From: Hyphomicrobiales bacterium
GTDB lineage: Bacteria; Pseudomonadota; Alphaproteobacteria; Rhizobiales; JAJFHC01
DNA length: 27,833 nt
Direction: 5' to 3'
Assembly (NCBI GenBank): GCA_021775835.1
Contig: JAJFHC010000059.1
Location: 1 to 27,833, forward strand
The first letter of the stretch is position 1; every line of letters starts with the position of its first letter. Below are positions 7,427-14,734 of this stretch, piece after piece. The position numbers and the translations under genes were made by a program. The notes beneath the pieces are model-generated. The model was not told the DNA's origin. It saw only the letters and a list, made by a program, of their open reading frames with translations, and did no database searches.

Positions 7427-8091
7427 TTTTAGACACAATACAGACAGACAGCGAACAGATCCAACGCGACGTGCAGCGTATCAAGCGACTGCTTGAAAGC
7501 GAGGCGTTTTTCGGCGGGCTACAGAAACATCCGTCGCCGCTGTCACCACAATGGGAGCCGTTTACCGTCACGGATCCAATACTCGCCATGAGCATGATCT
7601 ATTCTCAACAGTATTGGGGTCAGCCCGAGCCATGGCCATACCAGTATTTCTGCGGGGAACTTGCAAGTGCAACAGGTCGCATCGCATACGTATTGGTTGA
7701 CAAAGACCGCTATGAGAGGGCGAACGAAATCCTCTACGAGGTAATAGACCCATTTCTTGATGAGGTAACTGCACTCATAGAGGCAAAGTTCAATCCCACG
7801 AACATTCCGGACTCGGTCGTTGGCGTTTCGGACATCAGAGACATCAATCTTGATAAAACTGAAGACAAGGGTGTGGACCTAATGACCGAAAACGCCGCTG
7901 CCTTTTTATGGGAAACTCTGCAAGCGGTTTACCTGATTGGTTTGGACGACGCTCCCTTTCATGCGCGTGTGCTGGAAGCGTTTGAGGCCGGTGGCTTGCC
8001 TTGTGGGTGGGTTGGCCCGGTTTGGGAAGAAGGCGGCGATCCCGAAAAAAGCGTGCGAATGTTCCATCTTGGTGGCGTCGACAAACGTTAG
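7423..8091 (+). CDS. Putative immunity protein for the AHH nuclease
   Basis: A 222-residue protein. GTG 7423 overlaps the TGA of the nuclease gene (GTGA) and has AAGGA (7411-7415) 7 nt upstream, so the two are translationally coupled. I do not recognise the family. The protein is acidic and soluble, with no signal peptide or membrane segment. It starts with a charged helix (DSEQIQRDVQRIKRLLES), has an aromatic-rich middle (SQQYWGQPEPWPYQYFCGEL) and ends in a Trp/Gly-rich segment. An acidic cytosolic protein tightly coupled behind a toxin domain is the standard arrangement of polymorphic toxin immunity genes. It shares the AT-richer composition of the toxin end, which suggests the two moved together. 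The function is inferred from position and character only. Confidence 0.65.
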   Translation: MILDTIQTDSEQIQRDVQRIKRLLESEAFFGGLQKHPSPLSPQWEPFTVTDPILAMSMIYSQQYWGQPEPWPYQYFCGELASATGRIAYVLVDKDRYERANEILYEVIDPFLDEVTALIEAKFNPTNIPDSVVGVSDIRDINLDKTEDKGVDLMTENAAAFLWETLQAVYLIGLDDAPFHARVLEAFEAGGLPCGWVGPVWEEGGDPEKSVRMFHLGGVDKR

Positions 8092-8412
8092 AATTGGAGG
8101 CATATTCCAACGTTCTCCTTCCCCCGTTTGGGAAGCGTATTCCTCTCTCAACATTGGGCACCTCGTATCCGCAATGTCGACAAACAAAACGCAATGACAG
8201 TTGGCGTACGATACCCGCTGTAATTGGTGGAGTCTTGGACCGAGCTTGGCCATGCGCGGAGCGTTTTCCTGCCCTGTTCCCGAATTGTCGCTCGTGGAAA
8301 AGAATGCAGACCATGACACTTAACGCCTGTCGTCTTTGCCTTGATCCGAATATCTCCTGCCATATCGGCGACCAGTCGCCTTGACACTGCGGGGAACGCA
8401 ACCCCACTGTCA
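8092..8412. other. Intergenic region after the immunity gene, no supported gene
   Basis: About 320 bases. An open frame runs out of the 3' part of the immunity gene on the plus strand to 8384, and several short minus-strand frames overlap. None has a ribosome site or recognisable protein character. One minus frame contains RFVCRHCGYEV, which looks zinc-ribbon-like by chance or as a relic. It could be the debris of an earlier toxin or immunity module, but nothing supports that directly. Confidence 0.4.
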
Positions 8413-8680
8413 TCATCCCGATAGAGAGCCAGCTAAACGGCCCGCCGTCGAACGACGGGCCTTTCACATTTCGCTCGTCCCGTCACATGCTCTCGGAGGC
8501 CTGCATGGCCAGAATCACCCACGAAGACGTCTTCGGTTTCGGACAGACGCCGGCGGACGATCGTTTCGACCCAGTCTTCAGTCATCCTGTCCGAGGGGCT
8601 GAGGCCGGTGCAACCTTTCTGGTTGGCGATGAAATTGGTTTGCTGTTCCATGCGAACTGGCGCAACGATTTCGGCTCCAG
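8413..8680 (+). repeat. Diverged duplication, copy B
   Basis: Counterpart of 4325-4594. It carries a hairpin, a CACATTTCG motif where copy A has GCATTTCG, a GGAGG ribosome site and about 60 related codons. Similarity to copy A stops near 8680, after TGGCGCAACGATTTCGGCTC, and the rest of the large gene is missing. Confidence 0.75.
8439..8464 (+). terminator. GC-rich hairpin followed by CTTTC
   Basis: GGCCCG (8439-8444) pairs with CGGGCC (8456-8461), with additional CCGTCG/CGACGG pairing as an alternative, followed by a short T-run. It is the copy B equivalent of the hairpin at 4346-4377 and lies 41 nt before the ATG at 8505. It is weaker and less regular than the first. Confidence 0.5.
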
Positions 8681-8714
8681 CCCACCTGGCAACCGCATGC
8701 CGATATTGCCCTGA
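8505..8714 (+). pseudogene. Truncated paralogue of the nuclease-bearing protein (N-terminal module only)
   Basis: A 69-residue frame from ATG 8505, with GGAGG 5 nt upstream, reads MARITHEDVFGFGQTPADDR then FDPVFSHP and GATFLVGDEIG. This parallels the first 55 residues of the 1002-residue protein (MARITHEDVFGFGRSPIEDR, FDPAFIHP, NATFLAGDGLG). Relatedness ends at about residue 55; about 14 unrelated residues and a stop follow. It is most simply the stub of a second full-length copy whose body was deleted. The intact ribosome site and start leave open that a short protein bearing only the N-terminal module is still made, for example as a decoy or a particle-incorporated peptide. Confidence 0.7.
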
Positions 8715-9435
8715 TTGGGTTTGATCTGAGTCGCAATGCATCGGCGAAATTGTAGCTTCTCGACAAAAGGAGTCCGTTCTAGCCGTTGATAGGATTTTAC
8801 TCCTCACCACAGCCCTGTCCGGCAACAATTGAGAGATTGAGGGAGTATTATCAACAGCTTGGCATTGCTTGGAGATGTCGAATGGAACTCGCTAAGCTAT
8901 TGGTATTATGGAATAGTTCGGTTGACATTCGATCGAGCGTTCTAAAAATGGCGCCGACGGAGTAACGGATCAGGGGGCAGACTGTGTATTTGGTTGTCTT
9001 TGAATTGTCCGAACGATTCGACCACGACATCGATGCTGCACGGGTTTCGCTCAGTTAACCTGTTCAAATGGTCCTCATCCACTTGATTTTCCCCAGTGAC
9101 GAACGGTATACCTTGCCGCGCTCTGAGATCAGTTGGCCGGTAATGTGGGTCGGGCGTTGAAACGGCTGATCTGCATACCAATGTATAGGCAAATGCGTTC
9201 GCCGAAGGGCGACCGGCCACATGGCAACGGAAATATGTCCGAGCGTCGGTCTGCAATGTGGGACTTTTACTTTTGAGCGCAGATTTTGGGGAAATGGGCC
9301 ATGTCCTAACAGCGGGAAAACTTCTTTCATAAGAAGATGAGTTCTTTGTTTTCGCGCAAGCGGAACACATTTCGTCCGTGACAATGTGGTGTGCTGACAA
9401 ACAGGTATCGATCAAACTAACTGGGATAACGTCCC
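8715..9435. other. 721-bp accessory gap without a supported gene
   Basis: No plus-strand frame of note. The longest minus-strand frame (8942-9415, 157 residues) has a low-complexity Cys/His-sprinkled start and no clear ribosome site, and I do not recognise it. Its C-terminal part (TGENQVDEDHLNRLTERN) looks more protein-like than the rest, so a decayed minus-strand gene is possible. A TTGACA at 8922-8927 lacks a good -10. The segment is AT-richer than the structural genes and probably marks the deletion or insertion scar after the truncated copy. Confidence 0.4.
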
Positions 9436-10155
9436 TTGCTGAATACTTTCATTTTTGTGGCCTTCCTGTCATCGGTAATCCTGACGTTTATGTTTGCCGG
9501 GATCGTACTGCTGTTGCGTGCACGCAGGAAGCGCCGGGACAAGGCGCGGGGCTGGGACAACCCGCAGTTCGAACCGGGTAAAGGCGGCGGACGTTTTGAG
9601 CCGAGTCTTGCAGGGGGAGAACCGGCACTTGATTTCGAGCCTGGATTTGACTCCCGGCCCTCCTTTGTGGCCAAGCGCCAGCCAGTGAAGACCGACCACG
9701 AAGTGCGACCGTCTCAACCTCTGCAGCGCAGTGGAGGCAAGACGGTGGTTCGGGGACTTAGAGATTACTTGCGGCCTGTGGGAGGCCGGCCGGGCACCAT
9801 GACTGCCGACCAGCATGAGGATGTGCAGGTCCTGCTAGGAAAGGTTCCGCCCGACTGGATGTCGCGTCAACAAGCGGATCTTTTGCTGAGTGCCCGCGAT
9901 TACGCGTCCGCAGTCATCCGCAGTCTGCTCGGTGTCGAGGACGGGCCGCACGATGAGCCCCTGGTCGAGCGGCGCCTGACGCTGGCCGTAATCGCCGATC
10001 CGGAAATCCGAGACTATGTTGCGGAGTGGGCCGAATATGCCGCCATGAACGAACACACCGGTTCGTTGGCCAACCCACCTCATGACGGCGCTTTTGAAAT
10101 TGTCGAAGGTCTGGCGACCAAGTTGCTGCTGGCAGAAGGCTATGAAATTAATTAG
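9436..10155 (+). CDS. Single-TM protein of unknown function
   Basis: A 239-residue protein, not recognised. TTG 9436 is the favoured start because an in-frame stop lies just upstream at 9427-9429, and only this start includes the whole membrane segment at about residues 3-27 (FIFVAFLSSVILTFMFAGIV, then LLLRARRKRR). ATG 9490 would remove most of it. The ribosome site is poor. The basic stretch after the membrane segment predicts a cytoplasmic C-terminus. A Gly/Pro/Phe-rich linker (FEPGKGGGRFEPS, LDFEPGF) follows, and then a helical acidic domain from about residue 115. It lies 18 bp before the broken RNA 2'-phosphotransferase and may share its transcript. It has no counterpart among T7-type structural genes, so it is an accessory cargo gene. 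Confidence 0.6.
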   Translation: MLNTFIFVAFLSSVILTFMFAGIVLLLRARRKRRDKARGWDNPQFEPGKGGGRFEPSLAGGEPALDFEPGFDSRPSFVAKRQPVKTDHEVRPSQPLQRSGGKTVVRGLRDYLRPVGGRPGTMTADQHEDVQVLLGKVPPDWMSRQQADLLLSARDYASAVIRSLLGVEDGPHDEPLVERRLTLAVIADPEIRDYVAEWAEYAAMNEHTGSLANPPHDGAFEIVEGLATKLLLAEGYEIN

Positions 10156-10173
10156 CAATGCGACAGTGGCGTG

Positions 10174-10742
10174 ATGGCAAACAGACGTCGAAGTGACAGC
10201 GGTTTCGATCCGGTTCGCACCAGCAAGTTTCTCAGTCTCGTTCTGCGTCACCGGCCGGAAACAGTTGGGTTATATTGGGAGCAGAGGGCTGGGTTGCCAT
10301 CGATGACTTGCTGGTTGCCCTGGCACTTAACCGCCGGACTTTGAGCCGCGAGCAACTTGACCTGGTGGTGGAGAACAACAACAAGAAGCGTTTCGCTTAT
10401 GACGAGGCTGGCACACATATTCGCGCGGTACAAGGACACAGCCAGCCGGTCGATCTTGGCTATCCGGCCCAAATTCCGCTCAGCATCCTTTACCACGGAA
10501 CGGTAGAGAAATTTCTGGCCGCCATCCGGGATGAAGGATTGCTCCCCGGAAGCCGTCGTCATGTTCACCTTAGTCAGGACCTAAGTACTGCAAGGACGGT
10601 CGGCGAGCGTCGAGGCAAACCGGTAAATCTCACGGTACTGTCCGACGCAATGCATCAAGACGGTCACGTGTTTTATTGCGCCGAAAATGGAGTTTGGCTG
10701 ACTGATGTTGTTCCGCCGGCTTATCTGAAATTTGATCAGTAG
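10174..10742 (+). pseudogene. kptA: RNA 2'-phosphotransferase (KptA/Tpt1), frameshifted
   Basis: The family removes an internal RNA 2'-phosphate by transfer to NAD+. The first frame, from ATG 10174, encodes SKFLSLVLRHRPETVGL with the catalytic Arg-His of the LRH[KR]P motif. The second frame, from about 10275, continues LGAEGWVAIDDLL, then HIRAVQGHS, LYHGT, GLLPGSRRHVHLS and the C-terminal half. Joining them as VGL-x-LGAEGW restores the family pattern if one base is missing between 10267 and 10274. No long homopolymer is present there to explain slippage. The downstream frame alone lacks the Arg-His pair and should be inactive. This is a true pseudogene, a sequencing error or, less likely, programmed frameshifting. 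The gene is unusual for a phage late region. Confidence 0.85.
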
Positions 10743-10898
10743 ATGTTGGCCAAAGCATAAGGTCTATTGACTGTAGGTCGAGAAGACCGCAATTCCAGGA
10801 TCTACTCCACGGCGTTAACCCCAACATCGGGTTTGTCCATTGATCTTCACCACCACATGGTAGTTTAATGACAATCAGGGTGTGCGGGAAAAGGTAAC

Positions 10899-11405
10899 AT
10901 GAGTACGGGATTTTCGGTGGTGTTCAGGGTTTTTTTCAGTGCTTTTGTACTGACGAGTTCCGTACTGCTCGATGCCATGTATGCTGACGCGACGGCAGGT
11001 TACCGTGGCTTTACCGACCGGCACATGACACATTACATTCGTACATCGAGACGTACGATTACGATTGATCATGGCCTCGGTGGGCATGTGCAAGGGACCG
11101 TTCGTAATCTCGTTCACATCATTGATCGCCGGAAACGGGTTGTGATCAACGGCCCATGTCAGAGTGCATGCACGTTGTTCTTGTCACTCGGGTCAAAACA
11201 CGTGTGTATTACAAGGCGCGCCGAATTGTGGTTTCATCAGGCAACCTATAGCTCCGGTAGGCGTTCCAAATACTGGACCGGGGCAATGATGAAGCTTTAC
11301 CCGCGAAAAATCCGCCGATATCTGAAGAGACGCGGAGGTTTGCGCCGCAAGTGGATTGTGCTCAAGGGTAAGCGCCTGCGCAGGCTATTCCCTCACACTT
11401 GCTGA
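10899..11405 (+). CDS. Exported ClpP-fold-like protein (COG3904-type)
   Basis: A 168-residue protein from ATG 10899 with AAAAGG 5 nt upstream. Residues 1-32 form a signal peptide (VFFSAFVLTSSVLLDAMYADA). The mature part contains VVINGPCQSACTLFLSLGSK and then RRAELWFHQA. This is the pattern of periplasmic proteins related to ClpP/crotonase-fold serine hydrolases: a Ser in 'C.SACT' and a His in 'GFH'. Here the Gly before FH is replaced by Trp. The C-terminus is very basic (RRYLKRRGGLRRK). A proteolytic role is inferred and not certain. It is the last gene before the terminator at 11474 and is an accessory (moron-like) gene, perhaps acting on the cell envelope. Confidence 0.6.
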   Translation: MSTGFSVVFRVFFSAFVLTSSVLLDAMYADATAGYRGFTDRHMTHYIRTSRRTITIDHGLGGHVQGTVRNLVHIIDRRKRVVINGPCQSACTLFLSLGSKHVCITRRAELWFHQATYSSGRRSKYWTGAMMKLYPRKIRRYLKRRGGLRRKWIVLKGKRLRRLFPHTC

Positions 11406-11473
11406 ATTAGAGGACGACGGGTGAGCTGAGCAGTTGCTGACTCTGTCGCCTTAGTAACAAGTTCAAGTCGCAC

Positions 11474-11498
11474 GGCCATCCCATCGGGATGGCCTTTT
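11474..11498 (+). terminator. Rho-independent terminator after the accessory genes
   Basis: A perfect 9-bp stem (GGCCATCCC 11474-11482 with GGGATGGCC 11486-11494) with a 3-nt loop is followed by TTTT and then GCATTTT. It closes the accessory stretch and lies 50 nt before the tail tubular A gene. Confidence 0.8.
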
Positions 11499-11547
11499 GC
11501 ATTTTGGTTGTCTTCACAACAACACCAAAACTGAAAGGAGTGTGTCC

Positions 11548-12132
11548 ATGGGACAGCTTTCAGAAGTCGCTGTTTTCAACATGGCGCTCGATTTGCTCGA
11601 TGAAGGACCTGTAACGTCACCAACCGATGATACAAGGCCGGCCCGTTTGCTGGCGAGGAACTATGCACAAACCCGAGACGAGGTCCTGCGGGCACATCCC
11701 TGGAACTTTGCCTTGAAGAGGACCACATTGCCGGCGTTGACCGAAAAACCGGCGTTCGGCTGGCAAAGGGCCTTCGAACTACCGACGGACTGCTTGCGAG
11801 TCATGCCTCTGACAGAAGGCGGTTCGTTGGACGGGGTGCCGATTGCCCATGAAATTGAAGGCCGGCGTCTGTTGAGTGATGCCTCTGCACCGTTGCGCCT
11901 GCGTTACGTGTATCGAGTACTCAATCCCGGTGATTTTGATCCCCTTTTCGCAAGGGCCATCAGCGCCAGGTTGGCAGTCTATGTGGGGCATGTCATTACC
12001 GGAAAACAGGGTTATGTCGAGCGCATCAGCGGGCTTTACCGTGACGTCCTTCTCGAGGCCCGCCGCATAGATGCGCTTGAGGGCACACCGCAGATGCCAC
12101 TGGGTGAAAACTGGATCGAGGCTCGCTACTGA
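11548..12132 (+). CDS. Tail tubular protein A (T7 gp11-type gatekeeper)
   Basis: A 194-residue protein from ATG 11548 with AAAGGAG 8 nt upstream. An in-frame ATG at 11497 lies inside the terminator tail and is rejected. The N-terminus (VAVFNMALDLLDEGPVTSPT, ARLLARNYAQTRDEVLRAHP) followed by WNFALKRTTLP is characteristic of podoviral gp11-like proteins. These form a dodecameric ring below the portal and connect it to the nozzle. The length matches T7 gp11 (196). The stop overlaps the start of the next gene (TGATG), showing tight coupling with tail tubular protein B as in T7. Confidence 0.92.
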   Translation: MGQLSEVAVFNMALDLLDEGPVTSPTDDTRPARLLARNYAQTRDEVLRAHPWNFALKRTTLPALTEKPAFGWQRAFELPTDCLRVMPLTEGGSLDGVPIAHEIEGRRLLSDASAPLRLRYVYRVLNPGDFDPLFARAISARLAVYVGHVITGKQGYVERISGLYRDVLLEARRIDALEGTPQMPLGENWIEARY

Positions 12133-14195
12133 TGACCAGTTATCCCATACAATCGACGTTTTCCCGTGGAGAGTTGAGTCCAAGACTTCATGCCCGGGTC
12201 GATCTTGAGCATTACAAGCTGGGGCTGTCAGAATGCCTCAACTGGTTCATTCTACCTCAGGGCGGACTGCGTCGCCGATCAGGATCACGATACATAAGCG
12301 ATGTGAAGGATCACCAGAAAATGACCCGGCTTCTGGCCTTCATTTTTTCCACCGAACAAGCCTACATGCTTGAATTCGGTGAGGGCTATTTTCGTGTTTT
12401 TGCAAATGGCGGCGTCGTCGAAGGTACCCCCGGGGTTCCCGTTGAAGTAGCCACGCCGTACACCTCTAGCGACGTGCTCGACATTCACTTCACCCAGTCC
12501 GCTGATGTACTGTACCTGGTGCATTCAAAACATCCGCCACAAAAAATCGAACGGACTGGACACACCGCATGGTCGATAACAGAAATTGACTTCAAAGACG
12601 GGCCGTATCTCCCTCAAAATGACGGCGACACAACACTGACACCATCCGCAACCAGCGGTTCCATGACATTGACTGCCAGTGCTGTCATCGGCATCAATAA
12701 GGGTCAGGGCTTCCTGGCGAACGATGTCGGCCGAAAGGTCAGATACCAGGCCTCAAACGGGCATTGGCACAATCTGAAGATAACCGCGGTCGCCGATGCG
12801 ACGCATGTTACAGCGGACTATGTCGGCGGGATTGATACCACCGCCACACCCTCCGTGGAACTTACCACCCTCCCAAATACTAATGCGCGAAAGCAGTGGC
12901 GCCTTGGGGCCTGGAGCGTGACAACGGGGTACCCTGCTCGCATTGCGTTCTATGAAGAACGCCTGACGTTTGCGCGCACCGATCATCAGCCACAAACATT
13001 GTGGTTTTCCGTGTCGGGCGACTTCGAAAACCAACAACCCGGCGCCAATGATGACGACGCCATCACGCTGACCATACTGGCCGGTCAGGTCAATGAAATT
13101 CAGTGGATTGCTGAAGCGAAGGCATTACAGATCGGCACGACCGGTGCGACTCGAACAATCAATGCCCCGAATTCAGAGAAACCGCTGACGCCAGATAACC
13201 TGAAACAAATTCGCCACACGACATTCGGTACTGAACCAATTCAGCCTGTGCAAGTTGGCCCGGTTACAATTTATGTGGGATCCTATGGTCGCTCATTGCG
13301 GGAGTTCGTTTATTCATTCGAGGCTGATACGTTTATAGCGCCGGACATTTCTATTCTCTCTGAACACTTGTTGCATAATGGCGTTGTCCAGATGGCCTAT
13401 GCGCAGGATCCGGACTCGGTAATCTGGCTTGTTTCCAGGAATGGTGAGCTGATTGGGTTGACCTACGAGCGTGACCAGAAGGTCGTCGGATTTCACCGTC
13501 ATCGACTTGCGGGCGGTAGCGCAGACGAGTTCGGTCTCGTCCAGTCGATTGCAACCATCCCCGGAGACTCTGGATGCGACGAAACCTGGCTTGTCGTCAA
13601 ACGCACGGTCTTGGGTGAGGTAAAACAATACATAGAACGCCTTGAGGCTGGGTTCGAAGGCATTGCAAAAAATGAAGCGTTTTTTGTTGATTCCGGCCTG
13701 TCCTATTCAGGTGTCCCGGTGAATGAGGTTTCCGGACTGGACCATCTAGAAGATGAATTGGTGTCGATCCTGGCCGACGGCGCCGTCGATCCGCCCCAGC
13801 TTGTCTCAAACGGACGTATCTCGTTGCAAGGTGGCCGAACAGCCGGTGACATTCACGTGGGGCTTGCCTATCAGTCTCAGGCCACGACGTTGCCTCTCTC
13901 ATCGGCGGGGCGTGATGGAACGTTGTTGGGGCGACGCAAGAGAATTCAAAGAGTAATCGTCGATCTCTTCGAGACACTCGGTGTGAAGCTTGGGAGCTCA
14001 CAGGGGCGTCTGGAAGAGGTAACTGTCCGCAAGTCGAGTGACAAAATGGGTGAGAGTCCACCCTTGTTTACTGGAACCGTGGGCATCGGTTTGGACGATA
14101 CGTGGGCCAGTGAAAGCCAGATCTCAGTCTCAGCTGAAGATCCGCTGCCAGCTACAATTCTTTCCTTCATACCAGCATTTGAAACGGAACCATAA
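12132..14195 (+). CDS. Tail tubular protein B / nozzle (T7 gp12-type)
   Basis: A 687-residue protein whose ATG overlaps the previous stop. The start (IQSTFSRGELSPRLHARVDL, YKLGLSECLNWFILPQGGLR) followed by RRSGSRYI is typical of the gp12-like nozzle family. Repeated beta-propeller-like segments follow (for example RIAFYEERLTFARTDHQPQT and LWFSVSGDFENQQPG). The hexameric nozzle closes the DNA channel and carries the fibres. The length is somewhat shorter than T7 gp12 (794). It is the second half of the tail tube pair. Confidence 0.93.
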   Translation: MTSYPIQSTFSRGELSPRLHARVDLEHYKLGLSECLNWFILPQGGLRRRSGSRYISDVKDHQKMTRLLAFIFSTEQAYMLEFGEGYFRVFANGGVVEGTPGVPVEVATPYTSSDVLDIHFTQSADVLYLVHSKHPPQKIERTGHTAWSITEIDFKDGPYLPQNDGDTTLTPSATSGSMTLTASAVIGINKGQGFLANDVGRKVRYQASNGHWHNLKITAVADATHVTADYVGGIDTTATPSVELTTLPNTNARKQWRLGAWSVTTGYPARIAFYEERLTFARTDHQPQTLWFSVSGDFENQQPGANDDDAITLTILAGQVNEIQWIAEAKALQIGTTGATRTINAPNSEKPLTPDNLKQIRHTTFGTEPIQPVQVGPVTIYVGSYGRSLREFVYSFEADTFIAPDISILSEHLLHNGVVQMAYAQDPDSVIWLVSRNGELIGLTYERDQKVVGFHRHRLAGGSADEFGLVQSIATIPGDSGCDETWLVVKRTVLGEVKQYIERLEAGFEGIAKNEAFFVDSGLSYSGVPVNEVSGLDHLEDELVSILADGAVDPPQLVSNGRISLQGGRTAGDIHVGLAYQSQATTLPLSSAGRDGTLLGRRKRIQRVIVDLFETLGVKLGSSQGRLEEVTVRKSSDKMGESPPLFTGTVGIGLDDTWASESQISVSAEDPLPATILSFIPAFETEP

Positions 14196-14197
14196 AG

Positions 14198-14602
14198 ATG
14201 TGCAATCCAATTATCGGAGCGGTGGTTAGTGCAGCCGGCACTTTGTTCAGTGCGGTTCAGCAATCCGGTGAATCGCGAACCCAGGCGCGGATCGCTCGCA
14301 ATAATGCACTCGTCGAGCGTCAAAGAAATGAATCGGAAACCAGACGAGCGCGACAATTGCAGAGCAGGCGGATTTCTTCCAGGCGTGTTCAGTCCCTTGC
14401 CTCTGGCATTGCCATTGAAGGATCGCCAGCAGAGGTAATCGTCAGGGACATCGGTGACAGCGAATTGGATATTCGGGCGAGGAAATTTGAAAGTGAAGTC
14501 CGAGCGCGAAACCAAGAGGCACAAGCGAGCCTCGCCAGTTCCAGAGCGAACGCGCAGATTGTTGGTGGCGCCTTTGGGGCAATAACTCCACTGATTAGGT
14601 GA
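14198..14602 (+). CDS. gp14-like internal virion protein
   Basis: A 134-residue protein starting 3 nt after the nozzle gene. It begins MCNPIIGAVVSAAGTLFSAV, a short hydrophobic segment, followed by a long Arg/Gln/Glu-rich helix (ARIARNNALVERQRNESET) and a closing small-residue stretch (SSRANAQIVGGAFGAITP). This matches the gp14-type internal virion proteins of T7-like phages in placement (after the nozzle) and character, though it is shorter than T7 gp14 (196). In T7, gp14 is ejected and forms the outer-membrane part of the DNA conduit. The larger gp15 and gp16 equivalents that normally follow are missing here. Confidence 0.65.
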   Translation: MCNPIIGAVVSAAGTLFSAVQQSGESRTQARIARNNALVERQRNESETRRARQLQSRRISSRRVQSLASGIAIEGSPAEVIVRDIGDSELDIRARKFESEVRARNQEAQASLASSRANAQIVGGAFGAITPLIR

Positions 14603-14734
14603 GCCCCCCAATACGGTGGCGTATCGGAGCAAACCTCCAAAGAACCAGCGCGCAATATCAGCTGTGCCTCCAATTTCCCTTCATCGGTCAGTGCCTACGC
14701 ACAGGCCGTTATTTTTTTCCGTAAGGAGGAAAGA

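Noticed and set aside
8001..8384. Plus-strand ORF overlapping the end of the immunity gene
   Set aside because: It begins inside the immunity gene in another frame, has no ribosome site and shows no recognisable protein character.
8922..8950. Promoter at the TTGACA in the accessory gap
   Set aside because: At a 16-18 bp spacing the -10 region is only an A-run without a TATAAT-like hexamer, and no gene follows closely.
11497..11547. Earlier ATG for tail tubular protein A
   Set aside because: It lies within the T-run and tail of the terminator and has no ribosome site. ATG 11548 has AAAGGAG and gives the normal family length.
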